Of a stretch of 64,000 bases of DNA, positions 31,108 through 41,900 are shown in pieces. A program made the translations under genes and the position numbers. How positions within the stretch are numbered: the first letter of the stretch is position 1; each line of letters starts with the position of its first letter. The stretch lies in contig JAPFBL010000238.1 of NCBI GenBank assembly GCA_026182355.1, positions 433,501 to 497,500 on the forward strand, in the 5' to 3' direction. Source of the DNA: Hermatobates lingyangjiaoensis. Lineage: Eukaryota > Arthropoda > Insecta > Hemiptera > Hermatobatidae. The notes below the pieces were generated by a model, which did no database searches, was not told the DNA's origin, and saw only the letters and a program-made list of their open reading frames with translations.

Positions 31108-31150
31108 GTTATGCCTGAGGAAGAACACTACGTGTTTGAAACTCGTTGTT
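31108..31150 (+). ncRNA. hammerhead ribozyme, family B, intact core
   Basis: CUGAGGA, spacer A, GAACAC-uac-GUGUUU (last pair G-U), GAAA, CUCG, UU. Stem III has one change from the palindrome. Confidence 0.78.
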
Positions 31151-31607
31151 TATACCATTAAATTTTTATATGTGGAGACCATTTCATTAGCTTTTTCCCC
31201 TACAATGAGTAAATATCACATAATAACTGATTGCACTACATTAGAATACTTACCTTTTTTTATATCAACATGAAACTATAACTATAATTTAAATGTCAAA
31301 ATCATTAAATGTAAAATTTTTAAATTTTATTTGTCAGTAATAGAAAAGCACAATTTATTAAGAACTTCTTATAAATGCAGAAGAATAAAATTATTTAATT
31401 CTACTCAATTTAGCACTGAGTGTTTACCTTCTGAAAAGAAAGCGCCCATTTGTTACGAAGATTAAAGAATAATTTAAAAAACAAAACTATAAATGTCATC
31501 AAAATGAATAAAAATATGTGGGTCTATTAATAACAATCAATTAAATATATTATTAATTAAGCGTGCATTGCTTTAATTATATGAATTAAAATAGGTATTA
31601 AAATAGT

Positions 31608-31650
31608 CCCATTGATGATGCAGCCATTGCGAAACCGGTCGGGCGACTTC
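31608..31650 (+). ncRNA. hammerhead-like ribozyme, family E (U3 core), best copy
   Basis: UUGAUGA (31612-31618), spacer U, stem II GCA-gccau-UGC, GAAA (31631-31634), the palindrome CCGG, UC. Stem I CCC before the core pairs with GGG after the cleavage site. ACGAGGTATGACGG follows at 31661. A frame from ATG 31619 reads MQPLRNRSGDFTSDRRGMTV, so the ribozyme 3' half encodes RNRS as in family F. U3 rather than C3 is the only core deviation. Confidence 0.65.
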
Positions 31651-31969
31651 ACCAGCGATAGACGAGGTATGACGGTTGATAATAATATCTTAATTATATG
31701 ATTGTCTGTTGTTCAATACGGATCTCCTCAGGAAATAACACGATTTCTGAGTACCAAAGTAGTTGTTAATAGCGTAAGATTTTCTTTCTTAGCTGGGCTA
31801 ATCTCTCCATTAACACTATTTCTAGCAAATTTTTTTTTCGTTGTGATGATTTCAATGTTAATATTTTAAATCTTTACAGAGCTTGTACTTACTTTATCGG
31901 AGAGCCCTTAGAAAGTAAGCAAATTTCATAGTGGAAACTTTTTGACCCTTTCCCTCATTAACAAACATG

Positions 31970-32215
31970 GATCAAATCATTAGTTGTGCATTCCGTAATT
32001 GTGTGGTATTTATTAATTCTGAGGTAAAATGGATAAACAAAACAAAAGTCTCCACACAAATGGGTTGTTTTCACTGGATCAACCCTTCAGCACCACATCC
32101 TTTGGTGTCGTCCTGATGAAGAACACAAAGTGTCCAAAACACATTGTAGTTGTTGAATAAAACTTCACTTGTAAACAGACTTTTGTCTGTTTATCTATTT
32201 TACCTCAGAAACATT
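31970..32215. mobile_element. family C inverted locus, degenerate ribozyme
   Basis: The left end TTAGTTGTGCATTCCGTAAT with ACAAAAGTCTCCACACAAATG and the right end CAGACTTTTGTCTGTTTATC with TTTTACCTCAG match the 6.0-kb locus. The plus-strand motif (32110-32146) keeps CUGAUGA and stem II GAACAC-aaa-GUGUCC, but GAAA is AAAA, so it should be dead. Confidence 0.75.
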
Positions 32216-32254
32216 GGTCATAGCTAGATTAAGTAACACTAGAATGGTACCTCA

Positions 32255-33325
32255 ACTTACGAATTTAATTCGTTCCGGACTGACTATGCATATCGAAATG
32301 ATCTTATATTGAGACTAATTTTCTTATAAGAATATATTATAATTCGTTTAATCTGTTTCACAGCCCGAAAACCTCTTATAAATCCTTAATCTACATTGCA
32401 TAAATAAAGATAAATAAATAACAATTACACATACATATAAATAGAAATCAGTTAAATTAGATGAATTTAAAAAAAAAATAAGTTAGAAATAAAGACGGCA
32501 TAAAGCATAGAGCATAACGCGGGGAGTGGAGGTAGAACACGATGAGACGTGGAGTGTACCGTAACTCACACTAATTTACATAACCTTTTTATTTTTCTTT
32601 TTTTAAATGTTATGCTTCTCTTACTGTAAAACGAAATCTAGTTCACTAGTTCGTACAGAGAGAGACTTTGTCTTCATGTTGTGTTTACGTTTGTTTACAT
32701 TTCTTTCTACGTTTGACCTTGACCTGTTCACTCACTTCATGCTTTCGTTGCCTTCGCTTCACTTCCACACGCGTTTCATTAAGATTAGTAAGCAACGCTT
32801 ACTAATTTACTAATTTAAATTTAATTTTCAAATGAAATTAAAATCAACTTCAATACCTACTTGCCACACCTGTGTATTTTCAAAATAAACCTGTCTGCGA
32901 AGTGAGCAAAATACAGCTTAAAGCCCCATAATTTCGCTTCTGCTCTGAATTATCAATCTATTTAGAGCCCATATTTTAAGCTTGGCATACACAAATCTAG
33001 TGTCAATGTTTCAGCTCGCTATGTCTTATGGTGGCTGAGTTTACTTGTGACAAACGTTTTTGCTTTAAACGTCCATAACTTCACTTCTACGTTGAATTTC
33101 CAACTAATTCGGAGCCTATATTTTAAGTTAGACATACACAAATTTATTGTAAAAGTTTCAGCTGGATATGTGTTCTGGTGGCTGAGTTTACTTGTGACAA
33201 AATTTTGCGGACAAACTGACAAACCGACAGAAATTTTTCTAAGGGTGGATTCGGTTTCTCCAATGTATGAAACATAAAGAAAACTTGAAATGAGTCAGTT
33301 CTAATCAATGTACAGACAAAATCAT
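32255..33325 (+). repeat. interspersed repeat R2 with an internal direct duplication
   Basis: The part 32820-33325 (ATGAAATTAAAATCAACT to GAGTCAGTTCTAATCAATG, then GTACAGACAAAA) is shared with 55430-55935. Inside it, a block of about 148 bp (GCATACACAAATCTAGTGTC to TGGCTGAGTTTACTTGTGAC) is repeated at 33122-33205. The first part (32262-32395, with GAATTTAATTCGTTCCGGAC) looks like a separate dispersed element. No coding sequence recognised. Confidence 0.65.
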
Positions 33326-33329
33326 TATT

Positions 33330-34195
33330 TTATTTATACAGATATGGTAGTATATATGTGCATATATCTCTGTAAAAATAAACTATAAAATTGTTTAGTT
33401 CAACCCCATTGGCTCCCGGGTCGGTTTCTTGCCTTTGCTTCTACAGCATGCTTTATCTCCCTCTCTCTTTACTCCTGAAAACAAGATTCCCTGAAAATTT
33501 GGTTTGTAAGTGTCTTTCTTTACTCTGTGTGTTTTTCATGTTCGATTTTTAGCTTGTATGTTAAAACAAATATTCATTGTGACTTGTGTGTGTCCTATAA
33601 GTCTAATAGTGTTCAAGGGATAGCCAGGCTCTATAAGGAATCAATACTCTAGTTTTATTGCAAGGGTTATTTAAAGAAGATACTAGTTAGATCTCATTTG
33701 AACTGTGTTTTCCAATAATCAAGTCTATAAGCGTAAATCATTATTTTTTTTTAATCGATGAGCCTAAGAATATTTTCAATGTTCTTCACAGCTATACTTT
33801 TACGACAGACCATTATTGTCGAGATGAAATTCAATATCGGCTAGTTTATAAAAGAGCTAGTATCACTTTTATTGCTTCAGTATAGCCAGTAATGGCAACG
33901 TTAATGTTGTTTTTACTATCAGGTCACATTGCCTGCAATTTCTACAACCAACAACATATAACCTATGCTTATCTCAGACAATCTCCTTCCCTTTGGTAGC
34001 ACTTTATACTGAATTGCAGTCGGCTTGATATGAACAAGCAATAAAATAATTCATAAAATCATCTTGTGCATTACATGGAATACATAGATCTTCTTTAATA
34101 ATGCTGTAGTGTACAGGAAACAGAAGCTGTGATGAAAATAGTACATTTTTGGATTAGCAACCAAATTATAGGAGTAGCTCCAAATATTATGGGAG
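33330..34195. other. non-coding DNA, nothing recognised
   Basis: No feature supported. Confidence 0.35.
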
Positions 34196-34229
34196 TACCA
34201 GTTTGCTTCTCAACGCGAGTACTTCGCAG

Positions 34230-34268
34230 TTCTTCCTGATGACGACGGATGTCGAAATATCTAAGTGA
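34230..34268 (+). ncRNA. hammerhead ribozyme, family G, intact core
   Basis: CUGAUGA (34236-34242), spacer C, short stem II GAC-ggau-GUC, GAAA, UAU, C. Stem I CUUC-type pairing with UAAG is partial. It shares flanks (CTTCTCAACGCGAGTACTTC before, GTGTTCTTTCCTATGTGTTA after) with the palindrome at 58491, whose copies have CCGAUGA, so this copy is closer to the consensus. Confidence 0.75.
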
Positions 34269-34359
34269 GTTCTGTAGTTATTTTCTGTGTTCTTTCCTAT
34301 GTGTTAAAGTTTGTTTGTATATATCAATGATTAAACCACAATAAGAAATGGGAAAACAA

Positions 34360-34402
34360 GACTAAGTTCTTTCAACCGTAACAAGTGGTCTTCGTCAGAG
34401 TC
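34360..34402 (-). ncRNA. hammerhead ribozyme, family A, core intact, stem III changed
   Basis: Minus strand: GACU, CUGACGA, spacer A, GACCA/CGGUU-type stem II, GAAA, then GAAC instead of GATC, UU, AGUC. The loss of the palindrome may matter if cleavage needs a dimer. Confidence 0.7.
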
Positions 34403-34434
34403 AAAAACCCAACAGTCAGAAAATGGGAAAACAA

Positions 34435-34547
34435 GACTAAGATCTTTCAACCGTAACAAGCGGTCTTAGTCAGAGTCAAAAACCCAACAGTCAGTTGGGT
34501 TTTTGACTCTGACTAAGACCGCTTGTTACGGTTGAAAGATCTTAGTC
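34435..34547. ncRNA. pair of family A hammerheads with G8 to U
   Basis: Minus-strand copy 34435-34477 and plus-strand copy 34505-34547 each read CUGACUA. Stem I, stem II, GAAA and GATC are otherwise consensus. G8 is the proposed general acid and pairs with C3, so both copies are predicted inactive. Confidence 0.65.
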
Positions 34548-34632
34548 TTGTTTTCCCATTTTCTTATTGTGGTTTGATCATTGATTGTTATTTCACGTGT
34601 TCATGTGAAATCTTTTTATAAATATATATAAC

Positions 34633-34636
<4 letters not shown>

Positions 34637-34694
<58 letters not shown>
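34637..34694. repeat. (TA)n microsatellite joining a ribozyme element and a PLE start
   Basis: About 29 TA units. The long end of a family A element lies on its left and a minus-strand PLE N-terminal fragment runs into it from the right. Confidence 0.95.
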
Positions 34695-34697
<3 letters not shown>

Positions 34698-34803
34698 TGA
34701 AGGTTAGTAGAATCCTTCTTGCAAATATGTTTCTAAAAAATTGTATGCCAATTTCATGCTTGGTTACCTTTTTAGAGTTTTGTCTAATGTCCTGAAGTAA
34801 CAA
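34695..34803 (-). pseudogene. PLE N-terminal coding fragment ending in (TA)n
   Basis: From 34803 the frame reads MLLQDIRQNSKKVTKHEIGI, then QFFRNIFARRILLTFTN, then IYIYIY codons of the TA tract. The layout of a basic segment with KHEIG, FFRN and LLxxFTNIY parallels the fragments at 11875 and 12998. Another family A remnant lies directly upstream (34795-35020). Confidence 0.5.
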
Positions 34804-35022
34804 TCAATGATCAAACCACAATATGAAATGAGAAAACAAGACCCAGATCTTTCAACTGCAACCCAACTGAAACACTAGATGTAGAAAACATCTGGTGAGG
34901 GGTTGAGAAGAGTGGGAGGAAAGAGTGGTATTTTAAAAGGGTGAAAGCGCTGAAAAGGACAAAATATCATATTTTGGTTTGATTATTGATTATTATTTCA
35001 CGTATTTATGTGAAATCTTTTT
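34795..35022. mobile_element. family A element with replaced centre
   Basis: Short end AATCAATGATCAAACCACAA and long end TTATTTCACGTATTTATGTG are present. Between them only AGATCTTTCAACTG of the ribozyme remains, followed by about 100 bp of unrelated purine-rich sequence (34890-34960). Confidence 0.75.
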
Positions 35023-36190
35023 TTATATATACATAGATGCAAACACAAGCTGTATGATAAAATATTATGTTATTTACAACTTTAGTTACATATCATAATG
35101 CAATAAACATTAAGAATTTAATTTAAGAAATAATAAATATTACAAAGAGTAAATTTGTCAAAGTTTTTAATTTTGTAAAGTTTAGTTTTTTTAATTAAAT
35201 CATTTCGATGGCTTGAAGAAAGTTAAATGAAAAGATTAAACAGTGTTTTCTTGCTGCTATTTCTCAAAATGCAGACAGTAATTTAAATTCCCATTTACTA
35301 AGAATCATTAAAATTGTCTCCAAGCAGATGTCGTTGAAATATGATTTTAAGAATTTTATAAAGAAAATAAACGTGAATTCACTTAACAAATACTATATTA
35401 ATTATAAATAGTTCATAATTAATGGGTAATTATCTGACTTTAAGTGCATAGTTAATAATTAATGACTAGCAAGTTCAAGTCGCTATGCTTCTCTCTCAGA
35501 GATTGAGAGTCTTACCCCTTGAGGGACTGTCATCGAAAAGTTATAAAAGTAAGTTAGGGGTGGGTCACACCCCTCCGAGTACAACGATTCTCCTGAGTAG
35601 AAGCACATGCTTAGTGAGCCTAATCATTCAATCTAATCAAACAACGATTAAATGAGATTTTTTATAAGCAACTTATAAATTTTTTTGGTAAATTTACAAA
35701 AAAATTTGTAAATTTGTTGGTAAATTGTTTGTAAATTGGTTATTTTTTGTAACCAATATTGGTTACAATATTGGTGTTCCAATTATAATTATTAATTTAA
35801 TATTAGTTATAATGGTTTATAAAGTCTGAAATAGAACAAAAGTTGGTTGAAAAAGGTTCTTTTTGATTCATTTGTTATGATTACCAAGCTTGACCAGTTA
35901 TTTCGTACTGATTAGTATTTTTGATGTATTCAAGGAAATCAAGCGAGACGTCATTTAAAAGTTCTCATTTTCTAATATTCTTCTTTGAATTTTAGATTAA
36001 AGGATTCAAAGAGATGAGTCTAAAGAAAAGAAGGAATATAAATAAATGTTCGTCTCATTCTGTAAGACGTCATTCAATGGCTTGTTTCATTCAACATTTT
36101 ATTGTTTAGTGAAAATTATCATAAAACAATTCACTAACAATTGCATATTTTTAATAGTAAATTAATAGCAATTATTTATTATTACATCAA
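35022..36190. other. AT-rich DNA with no recognised feature
   Basis: A somewhat GC-richer block at 35465-35640 has no motif that I recognise. A hairpin-like TAAATTTTTTTGGTAAATT region lies near 35675. Confidence 0.35.
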
Positions 36191-36231
36191 ATGGTTATAA
36201 GAAAATAACACGTAGGAAGAACACACAAATC

Positions 36232-36270
36232 GCTTTCATATTTCAACTTCGCCTTCATCAGGAGATGAAT
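36232..36270 (-). ncRNA. hammerhead ribozyme, family G, intact core
   Basis: Minus strand: CUGAUGA (36262-36256), spacer A, GGC-gaa-GUU (two G-U pairs), GAAA, UAU, G. Stem II is weak, and the base at the cleavage position is G, which is not favoured (H expected). Confidence 0.6.
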
Positions 36271-36390
36271 AGAGGGGTCCGCTCGGCTGGTAAACAGACA
36301 CTAACTACGCTTCGCGTACGGCCCAGGGGTCCTAACCACGTTGTGTGGGTAGTTGCCGTTTGCCATCCAACAAGAATCCATCTTTTTCTG

Positions 36391-36430
36391 ATTCTCTTGA
36401 TGAAGATGAGGTCGAAATATTATAGTGAGT
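36391..36430 (+). ncRNA. hammerhead-like ribozyme, family G, U3 core
   Basis: UUGAUGA (36397-36403), spacer A, GAU-gag-GUC, GAAA, UAU, U. C3 is U as in families E and F, here in an unrelated sequence context. Confidence 0.6.
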
Positions 36431-36599
36431 TGATGTTGTTTCTTGTTAAGTATGATATGTTGTATCATAAACATATATTTATGATATAACTTTATGATAT
36501 ATGATCATAATATATGATATGTGTATTTATTTAATTATTTATGCTTGAGTAGACAATCGTGCGTGAGTCCATGAATGTGTTTGACAAAAAATAGCCTGT

Positions 36600-36870
36600 C
36601 AGGACAACATATCATACTTTAATAGAAAAGGACATGTAGAAACATCAACTCACTATAATATTTCGACCTGATCTTCATCAAGAGAATCAGAAGAAAAAGG
36701 GTTCTTGTTAGATGGCAAACGGCAACTAGCGGTTAGAATCCCTAGGCCGTATGCGGAGTGTAGTTAGTGTCTGTATACCAGCCGAGCAGGCTCCTCTACC
36801 TATCCTTCTCCTGATGGAGGCGAAGTTGAAATATTTGTGTGTTGTACCTACGTGTTATTTTCTTGTAATC
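36600..36870. mobile_element. second family G unit, inverted relative to 36195-36450
   Basis: The minus-strand ribozyme 36651-36690 (UUGAUGA, spacer A, GAU-cag-GUC, GAAA, UAUU) corresponds to 36391-36430. The plus-strand ribozyme 36803-36842 (CUGAUGG, A9 to G, GGC-gaa-GUU, GAAA) corresponds to 36232-36270. The body is the inverse of the first unit with about 20 differences, so the pair is an old inverted duplication. Confidence 0.8.
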
Positions 36871-37680
36871 GTTTGATATAAACATGTTTATGTGTATTAG
36901 AGTGAGAGATGTACCCGACCGTGAGTGTGTAGTGTAGGTCTGCCTTGGTATATGTGAATATATACAATGTTAATTAACAATAAACAATCTACAATCGTGA
37001 TAGCAGAATATAGCAGGGCACTTAGATTCCAAAAGAACAGTAATAGAGGAATACATGTATTAATGTTTCAGCATATTTACATTTTCTTATTATCTCTAAT
37101 GCGATTTTTTGAACCAATATTCCTTCAGTAGTCGGTTTCTTGACTCCTACAACCTCAAATAATTATCGCATCTTTATGTCAACATTTCTTTCTTAACTAT
37201 AGACATACATTTCTTATTTGATGTGACATAAAATATGATGGGACCTCATATTCCTGTAAAGTTTCCTTGTCAAGATTTTAAGGTGTAAACATATCCAGCA
37301 GTAAGGTTTTGCATAATCTAAAATAGTACTAACATATCAAGTCTCGTTTTTGTGGTTTTTCAACCATTTTCCCTGGTTGTGTGTTTTTTAGTAATTCACG
37401 AAAGTAGATATTCTTTATGGGGTTATTTTTACACTTTGGGTATATCTGAATTTCTCTAAGTTATAAGATATTAGTGGCAAAAGGTATTAGAACTGATTAG
37501 CAAAATATCAGAATTATATATTTATAAACGACTTATTTAATAAAAACATGTTAAGTTAAAAATTTTATTTTCTACACATTCAATTCAAAAGATTTTTTCA
37601 TTTGGCGTCGTGTCAGTTGAATTGGATGGAATCTGTCAAATTACTTATTTTTTTCCGTCTTCATTGTATCCTTTCCCAGC

Positions 37681-37828
37681 ATTTCTTCTGATACATTTTT
37701 TCTGATACATTTCTTGTGATACATTTCTTCTGATACATTTCTTCTGATACATTTTTTCTGATACATTTCTTCTGATACATTTCTTCTTATACATTTCTTC
37801 TGATACATTTCTTCTGATGCATTTCTTC
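37681..37828. repeat. 14-bp tandem repeat, about 10 copies
   Basis: Unit ATTTCTTCTGATAC with variants (ATTTTTTCTGATAC, ATTTCTTGTGATAC). No surrounding element was identified. Confidence 0.92.
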
Positions 37829-38024
37829 CTCCTGTATCATTTCATTTTTACAATGCTACATATTTTGTATATCCTTTTTTTTGTATAACTATACGTATAT
37901 CTTATGTCTTTTCATTTCTACAAAATATATATATTTCACGATCTTTCATTCTTACATTTCATTTTTTTCCTACAACATTTTTTAGTTTAATTATATTTTT
38001 ATTCACTTATTAATTGTATATATT

Positions 38025-38137
38025 ATTAAAGTACGCCCCATATTTGGCTTGTATCTGATTCTTACACAATTTCTCCAGTTTCTGGAATTCCTGAAACAGA
38101 TACAAGCCAAATATTGGGCGTTATTTAACAATATATG
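38025..38137. pseudogene. inverted pair of PLE N-terminal fragments
   Basis: The minus strand (38090-38025) reads EFQKLEKLCKNQIQAKYGAY, then FNNI. The plus strand from about 38092 reads the KQIQAKYxALFNNI part. Both match the fragment at 40501-40605. The two copies are joined head to head at about 38091, so each has lost its own 5' end. Confidence 0.55.
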
Positions 38138-38744
38138 TTGAAATGAAGGACTGCTCCCAACTTTTATTAGTTGTATTTAAATTATTTTCTATTTTCTTTT
38201 CTATTTCTAATTACACTTTTTTGTTTTTTTTTTTCTATTTTCTCCTTAATATAATTAGCATGTACTCAATTTTATTAAATATATATCCATTTTTTTATTT
38301 CAATGTAATAAATTGCCTTTGACACTTCCTGCTTGTATTAGATGCATTAAAATATATTCCAGTATTGAAGGTCACATTAAAATTTCTTATAAAGTTGCTC
38401 TTTTACAATTAAGAAGAAATCTTACTTGATAGTTAGTTGAAATTAGGATTTTACTTCAAACTACGAAGTAAATTCTTTTCAAACTTGCTTCATTAACTAT
38501 TTACTACACTTTTTACTTTAAAATTGATTAGCAAAAAAAAGTTAATAGATTTTCTAAAAAAAAAGCATTTTGCATTAATTAATATTTTAAAATTAATAAC
38601 ATTTTAAAAAATATGAACTATAGAATTTAGAATATATGGTTTGAATTGAAATTAGAAAATAAAATACTATTATGTATAATCGAAGACATTTCGTGTACAT
38701 GGTTTATCAAAATAAAATGATTGAAGGAGCCCTTTGGAGTTGAG

Positions 38745-38825
38745 TTTGCTTAACCAAAGATACCTTCGTATTAAAAGCATCATCAGAAAGAAGTGCCTAC
38801 TCATTATACTACAGCTTAAGTGCAC
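38745..38825 (-). ncRNA. degenerate hammerhead-like remnant
   Basis: Minus strand: CUGAUGA, spacer U, GC-uuuuaaua-C, GAAG, GUAUC. Stem II is almost absent and A15.1 is G. Flanks are not from a family seen elsewhere in the window. Weak. Confidence 0.3.
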
Positions 38826-38839
38826 ACCTGTCTGTAATT

Positions 38840-40150
38840 TACGTTAACTTGGCAAGGATTCAAAGGATTATGACGTTTTTGTTAATAAAAACTGACAACT
38901 GTTAAGTTTTTTCTGTAGATACAGGATATGTTTTTGTAATTACGCATCTCTATAATAATGTACTTGAATTTTTTTGAAAAAAAGAAAACAAGAAAACCAA
39001 TTCAAACATTAGTGCTAACGAGCTAGAATAAACTTTAATTGTTAAAGTAATATTTGTAGAATGGTTCATGAATATTAAAGAAGTTTTTGGGAGTAAGCTC
39101 TGAAATTCTTTACATTAGGACTATTAGATATATGTATTAATGCTAATATACTATTGGATTGTGTTAGTACTAATAGTGCATTATATTACATAGTATATCC
39201 AGGATCTATGTAATAGATTAGAACAATCTAATGCAAGAATAATTAATACAATAGTTGAATTTACCACAACTAGAGTTGTGACTAAAGGCTCTCCTCGAAA
39301 CTAATGAAGCAATGAAACTAATGAAATACCCCGTAAAAAGTTTTTTTTTTACCTATTTTAATTTCTAGTAACTTTAAAAAGCATAGAAAGTATATTTTCA
39401 AAAACTTGAGTCGCCAAAAACTTGCAAAAAGGAGTTTCAATATATAGAAGGAAGCATATCCGAGAATATAGGGAAAACTTACTTTTACAAAAATCGTATT
39501 GTCGCCTCAACGAAAAGAGATAATGATATGTTTAATAGCGCTTTTGACTCGTTAATAACTGGGCTACAACATATAAATAGGTGTTTTTGAATTTCGCTTT
39601 AAAACTTTTGCAATTAATTTTTTTAAGTCAAAAAATCAGTAAAAAATGTGTTTTCTTGATAAATATGAATACATTTTTGAGTTTTAATCGCAATGTAAAG
39701 GGCTGAAAAAATCCAAGAGGATTTTTTGGTTATCTAGAAAGAAATATCAGTTCATAGAAACTTATTATACTCGTAGTTACCTCAATTGACGCAAAAAAAT
39801 AAAATATCGAAAAATTGGCAAAAAACTGTTTTATGGGGTAATAGCCGCATGCAGCCTCAAATATTGACTTTTGATGATTTTTATCTTTTTTGTCACCATT
39901 TTTGACCAAGTTTTCAGGTCGAATAAGTCGAATCTCGCGGGGGCCGCTCGACCATTCATACCCCGCTATCCCCTTTCAATTCGTTGTCAACGAGTTTCTT
40001 ATTATATATACTTATTGCAAAGTTGAGTATAGGCTTCTCCAAACTTATTTAATAAGTATGTTTTATATATAGATGTACTTCCATAATTTAATACAATTGC
40101 AATAATTTGGTCTAGTGATTGTATATCCGTAAAAGTTGGAAGCAGTTCTT
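38840..40150. other. AT-rich DNA with no recognised feature
   Basis: No coding or repeat-family signal. The segment 39300-39900 is even in composition and could be an old element. Confidence 0.35.
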
Positions 40151-40152
40151 CA

Positions 40153-40391
40153 GAGGTGGGTTAGTATTTGAATGTTCACAGGACATCGCCCTTGGATCAC
40201 GGAGCATTATGGGGGATTAAAGTAGGGTGGTTGGACTCACCTACTACCTGGCTAATCTGTTTCGGTCTGTTGGAAAATAGTTTTAAAATTCCACAAGACC
40301 AACACAGATTAGCCAGGCAGTAGGTGAGTTCAACCATTCTACCTTAATCCCCCATAATGCGATATCCTGTGAACAATAGTAATCCACCTCT
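40153..40391. repeat. inverted repeat, about 90-bp arms
   Basis: The left arm AGAGGTGGGTTAGTA to ACCTGGCTAATCTG (40153-40261) and the right arm CAGATTAGCCAGGCAG to TAATCCACCTCT (40306-40391) are reverse complements, with small indels. It sits just upstream of ribozyme J1 and a PLE start, so it is probably the 3' region of the same PLE family. Confidence 0.85.
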
Positions 40392-40427
40392 ATATATATA
40401 AACTGACAATCCTACTATTATTCTCAT

Positions 40428-40475
40428 TATTGTCCTGATTATGAATGTGGTACATTCGAAACATGTCGACTAGCA
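40428..40475 (+). ncRNA. hammerhead, family J, G8 to U
   Basis: GUC stem I strand, CUGAUUA (G8 is U), spacer U, perfect stem II GAAUGU-ggu-ACAUUC, GAAA, the palindrome CAUG, UC, then GAC pairing back. A second stem I segment TATTG/CAATA is also possible. A textbook fold except for G8. PLE N-terminal coding follows within 40 nt. Confidence 0.7.
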
Positions 40476-40500
40476 ATATTGGTGATAAGCTTTATAGTTT

Positions 40501-40605
40501 TAATAAAGAGACGAGAAAGGAATTCCGAAAACTGGAGAAATTATGTAAGAAACAGATACAAGCCAAATATGGGGCGTTATTTAACAATATATGAATATAT
40601 ATCCG
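40501..40605 (+). pseudogene. PLE N-terminal coding fragment downstream of ribozyme J1
   Basis: The frame reads NKETRKEFRKLEKLCKKQIQ, then AKYGALFNNIYEY. The RKLEKLCKK basic helix and FNNI match the fragment at 12998 (RKLENLSKK, FVNT) and at 38.1 kb. The order ribozyme then N-terminus is that of a PLE pseudo-LTR. It ends after about 35 codons in unrelated AT-rich sequence. Confidence 0.6.
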
Positions 40606-40609
40606 TAAA

Positions 40610-41895
40610 TAATTGAATTTATTACTAATTAAATGTATAGCATATTCAATTTAAATAGTAAATATCAAGCAAATAAAATACATACGATGTGTATTTGTAC
40701 TTAGAACGTATAATAAATAGGCTCAACATTCTTATGACAAGTTGATTGGTTCCAGTCCAGTACTAGGGAATGACAGAAAGAACAAACAGTTTTCCACTGA
40801 GTGAAAATATAACTACATATCGGTTTCCTAGTTGGATTATTAAATTTTCAATGATTTCAAGATCAAGAGAGTCAGGTTTTACTATTTTATTTTTATACTG
40901 TAGTAGTTCGTTGTATGAACTAAAATGAAATATACGCATACGTTTTCAAGAAAGGAAAACGTAGTTTTTTTTTTTGAAGGAATGAAAAATGAATGCGTAA
41001 ATGAACATTCATCAAATAAGATTACAAACTTTCGAAGTTGGAAACAAATGGATTTAAACTTTGTTGGATTACTGTTTCCTAGAATGTATTTGTACTTTTC
41101 CATTTTGTTTTATAACAAATGTCAGTGAAATATCAAATCAGTTATTGACAAGAGAAAATTTACCATTAATATTTACATGGAGTAAATTTGATTAAATAAA
41201 AAACAAAAAAGGAAATATTGATTGAGCGTTAAAACAAATGTGACAAGTTTTTGTTTGAGAAAGACAATCATTTTACTATTCCTCTTGGATAGTCGGGAGG
41301 GAATGTGACGTGGTGAGTCCAAACAGAATCAAAGACTGCTGCATTGATTACCAGCCTGCCTGAGGCCCTTGCAAACAATTCACTCTCATCAACTTTCCAA
41401 ACCAACTACTCTATTTCAATTTTATTTTCAATATCAAAAACTTTGTTTCACATTCTCAATAATTGTCATTCTATTTTGTAATATTTCTTGTAAAACGTAA
41501 ATCAACAGAGAAAGAACCGCTTTCCTTATTTACGAGTCGTCACTATTCAAGGTAGTTCACAACTGTTTCTTATACTACGACAACTGGGGTAGTATATACT
41601 TTTATCATAGTTAGTATATTTGAACTACATTCCATCAACAGCGAACACATAAGCAGTATGGGATAGAAATTTCAACTTTCCGTAACTGCCCTTTTCGTCA
41701 TTTTATTCTCTCTCCGTAAATAGATAATAAATATTTTTCAACAATCATATTATTGTTTTAAATTATATCATCATAAAAATCAAGTGAATTTACTTGAATT
41801 TAAATAAATTCAAATCTATATTGAAGTTTATGAGTAGAGTTTTTGCACATGTTCACAAATATCAAATCAATTAGTGGATGTTTTCAGCTGTTTCG
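40610..41895. other. AT-rich DNA with no recognised feature
   Basis: No feature supported. Two 67-73 codon frames on opposite strands overlap each other at 40882-41128 and show no motif. Confidence 0.35.
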
Positions 41896-41900
41896 ATATA

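Larger units (their letters stand above)
30862..31256. mobile_element. family B locus with one minus and two plus ribozymes
   Basis: It is bounded by GTAGGGTAAAAAGCTAATG at the left and ACTGATTGCACTACATTAG at the right. A minus-strand ribozyme is followed by two plus-strand units, each with GTTTATACCATTAAATTT and TATGTGGAGACCATTTCA. The layout, one inverted plus two tandem copies, is the same as the family A locus at 13801-14157. Confidence 0.88.
34322..34618. mobile_element. family A locus, three ribozymes, two sharing CUGACUA
   Basis: The short left end ATCAATGATTAAACCACAAT and long right end ATTTCACGTGTTCATGTGAA frame a minus-strand unit, then a perfect palindrome (about 34420-34560) of one minus and one plus unit. 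In both palindrome copies G8 is U, so the mutation predates the inversion or was copied by conversion. Confidence 0.85.
36195..36450. mobile_element. family G unit with a ribozyme at each end, outward facing
   Basis: A minus-strand hammerhead (36232-36270) and a plus-strand hammerhead (36391-36430) flank a 120-bp GC-richer body (GGTCCGCTCGGCTGGTAAAC to GTTGCCGTTTGCCATCC). The same body, inverted as a whole, occurs at 36600-36870. The two ribozymes differ in sequence, so the unit is not a simple palindrome. Confidence 0.8.
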
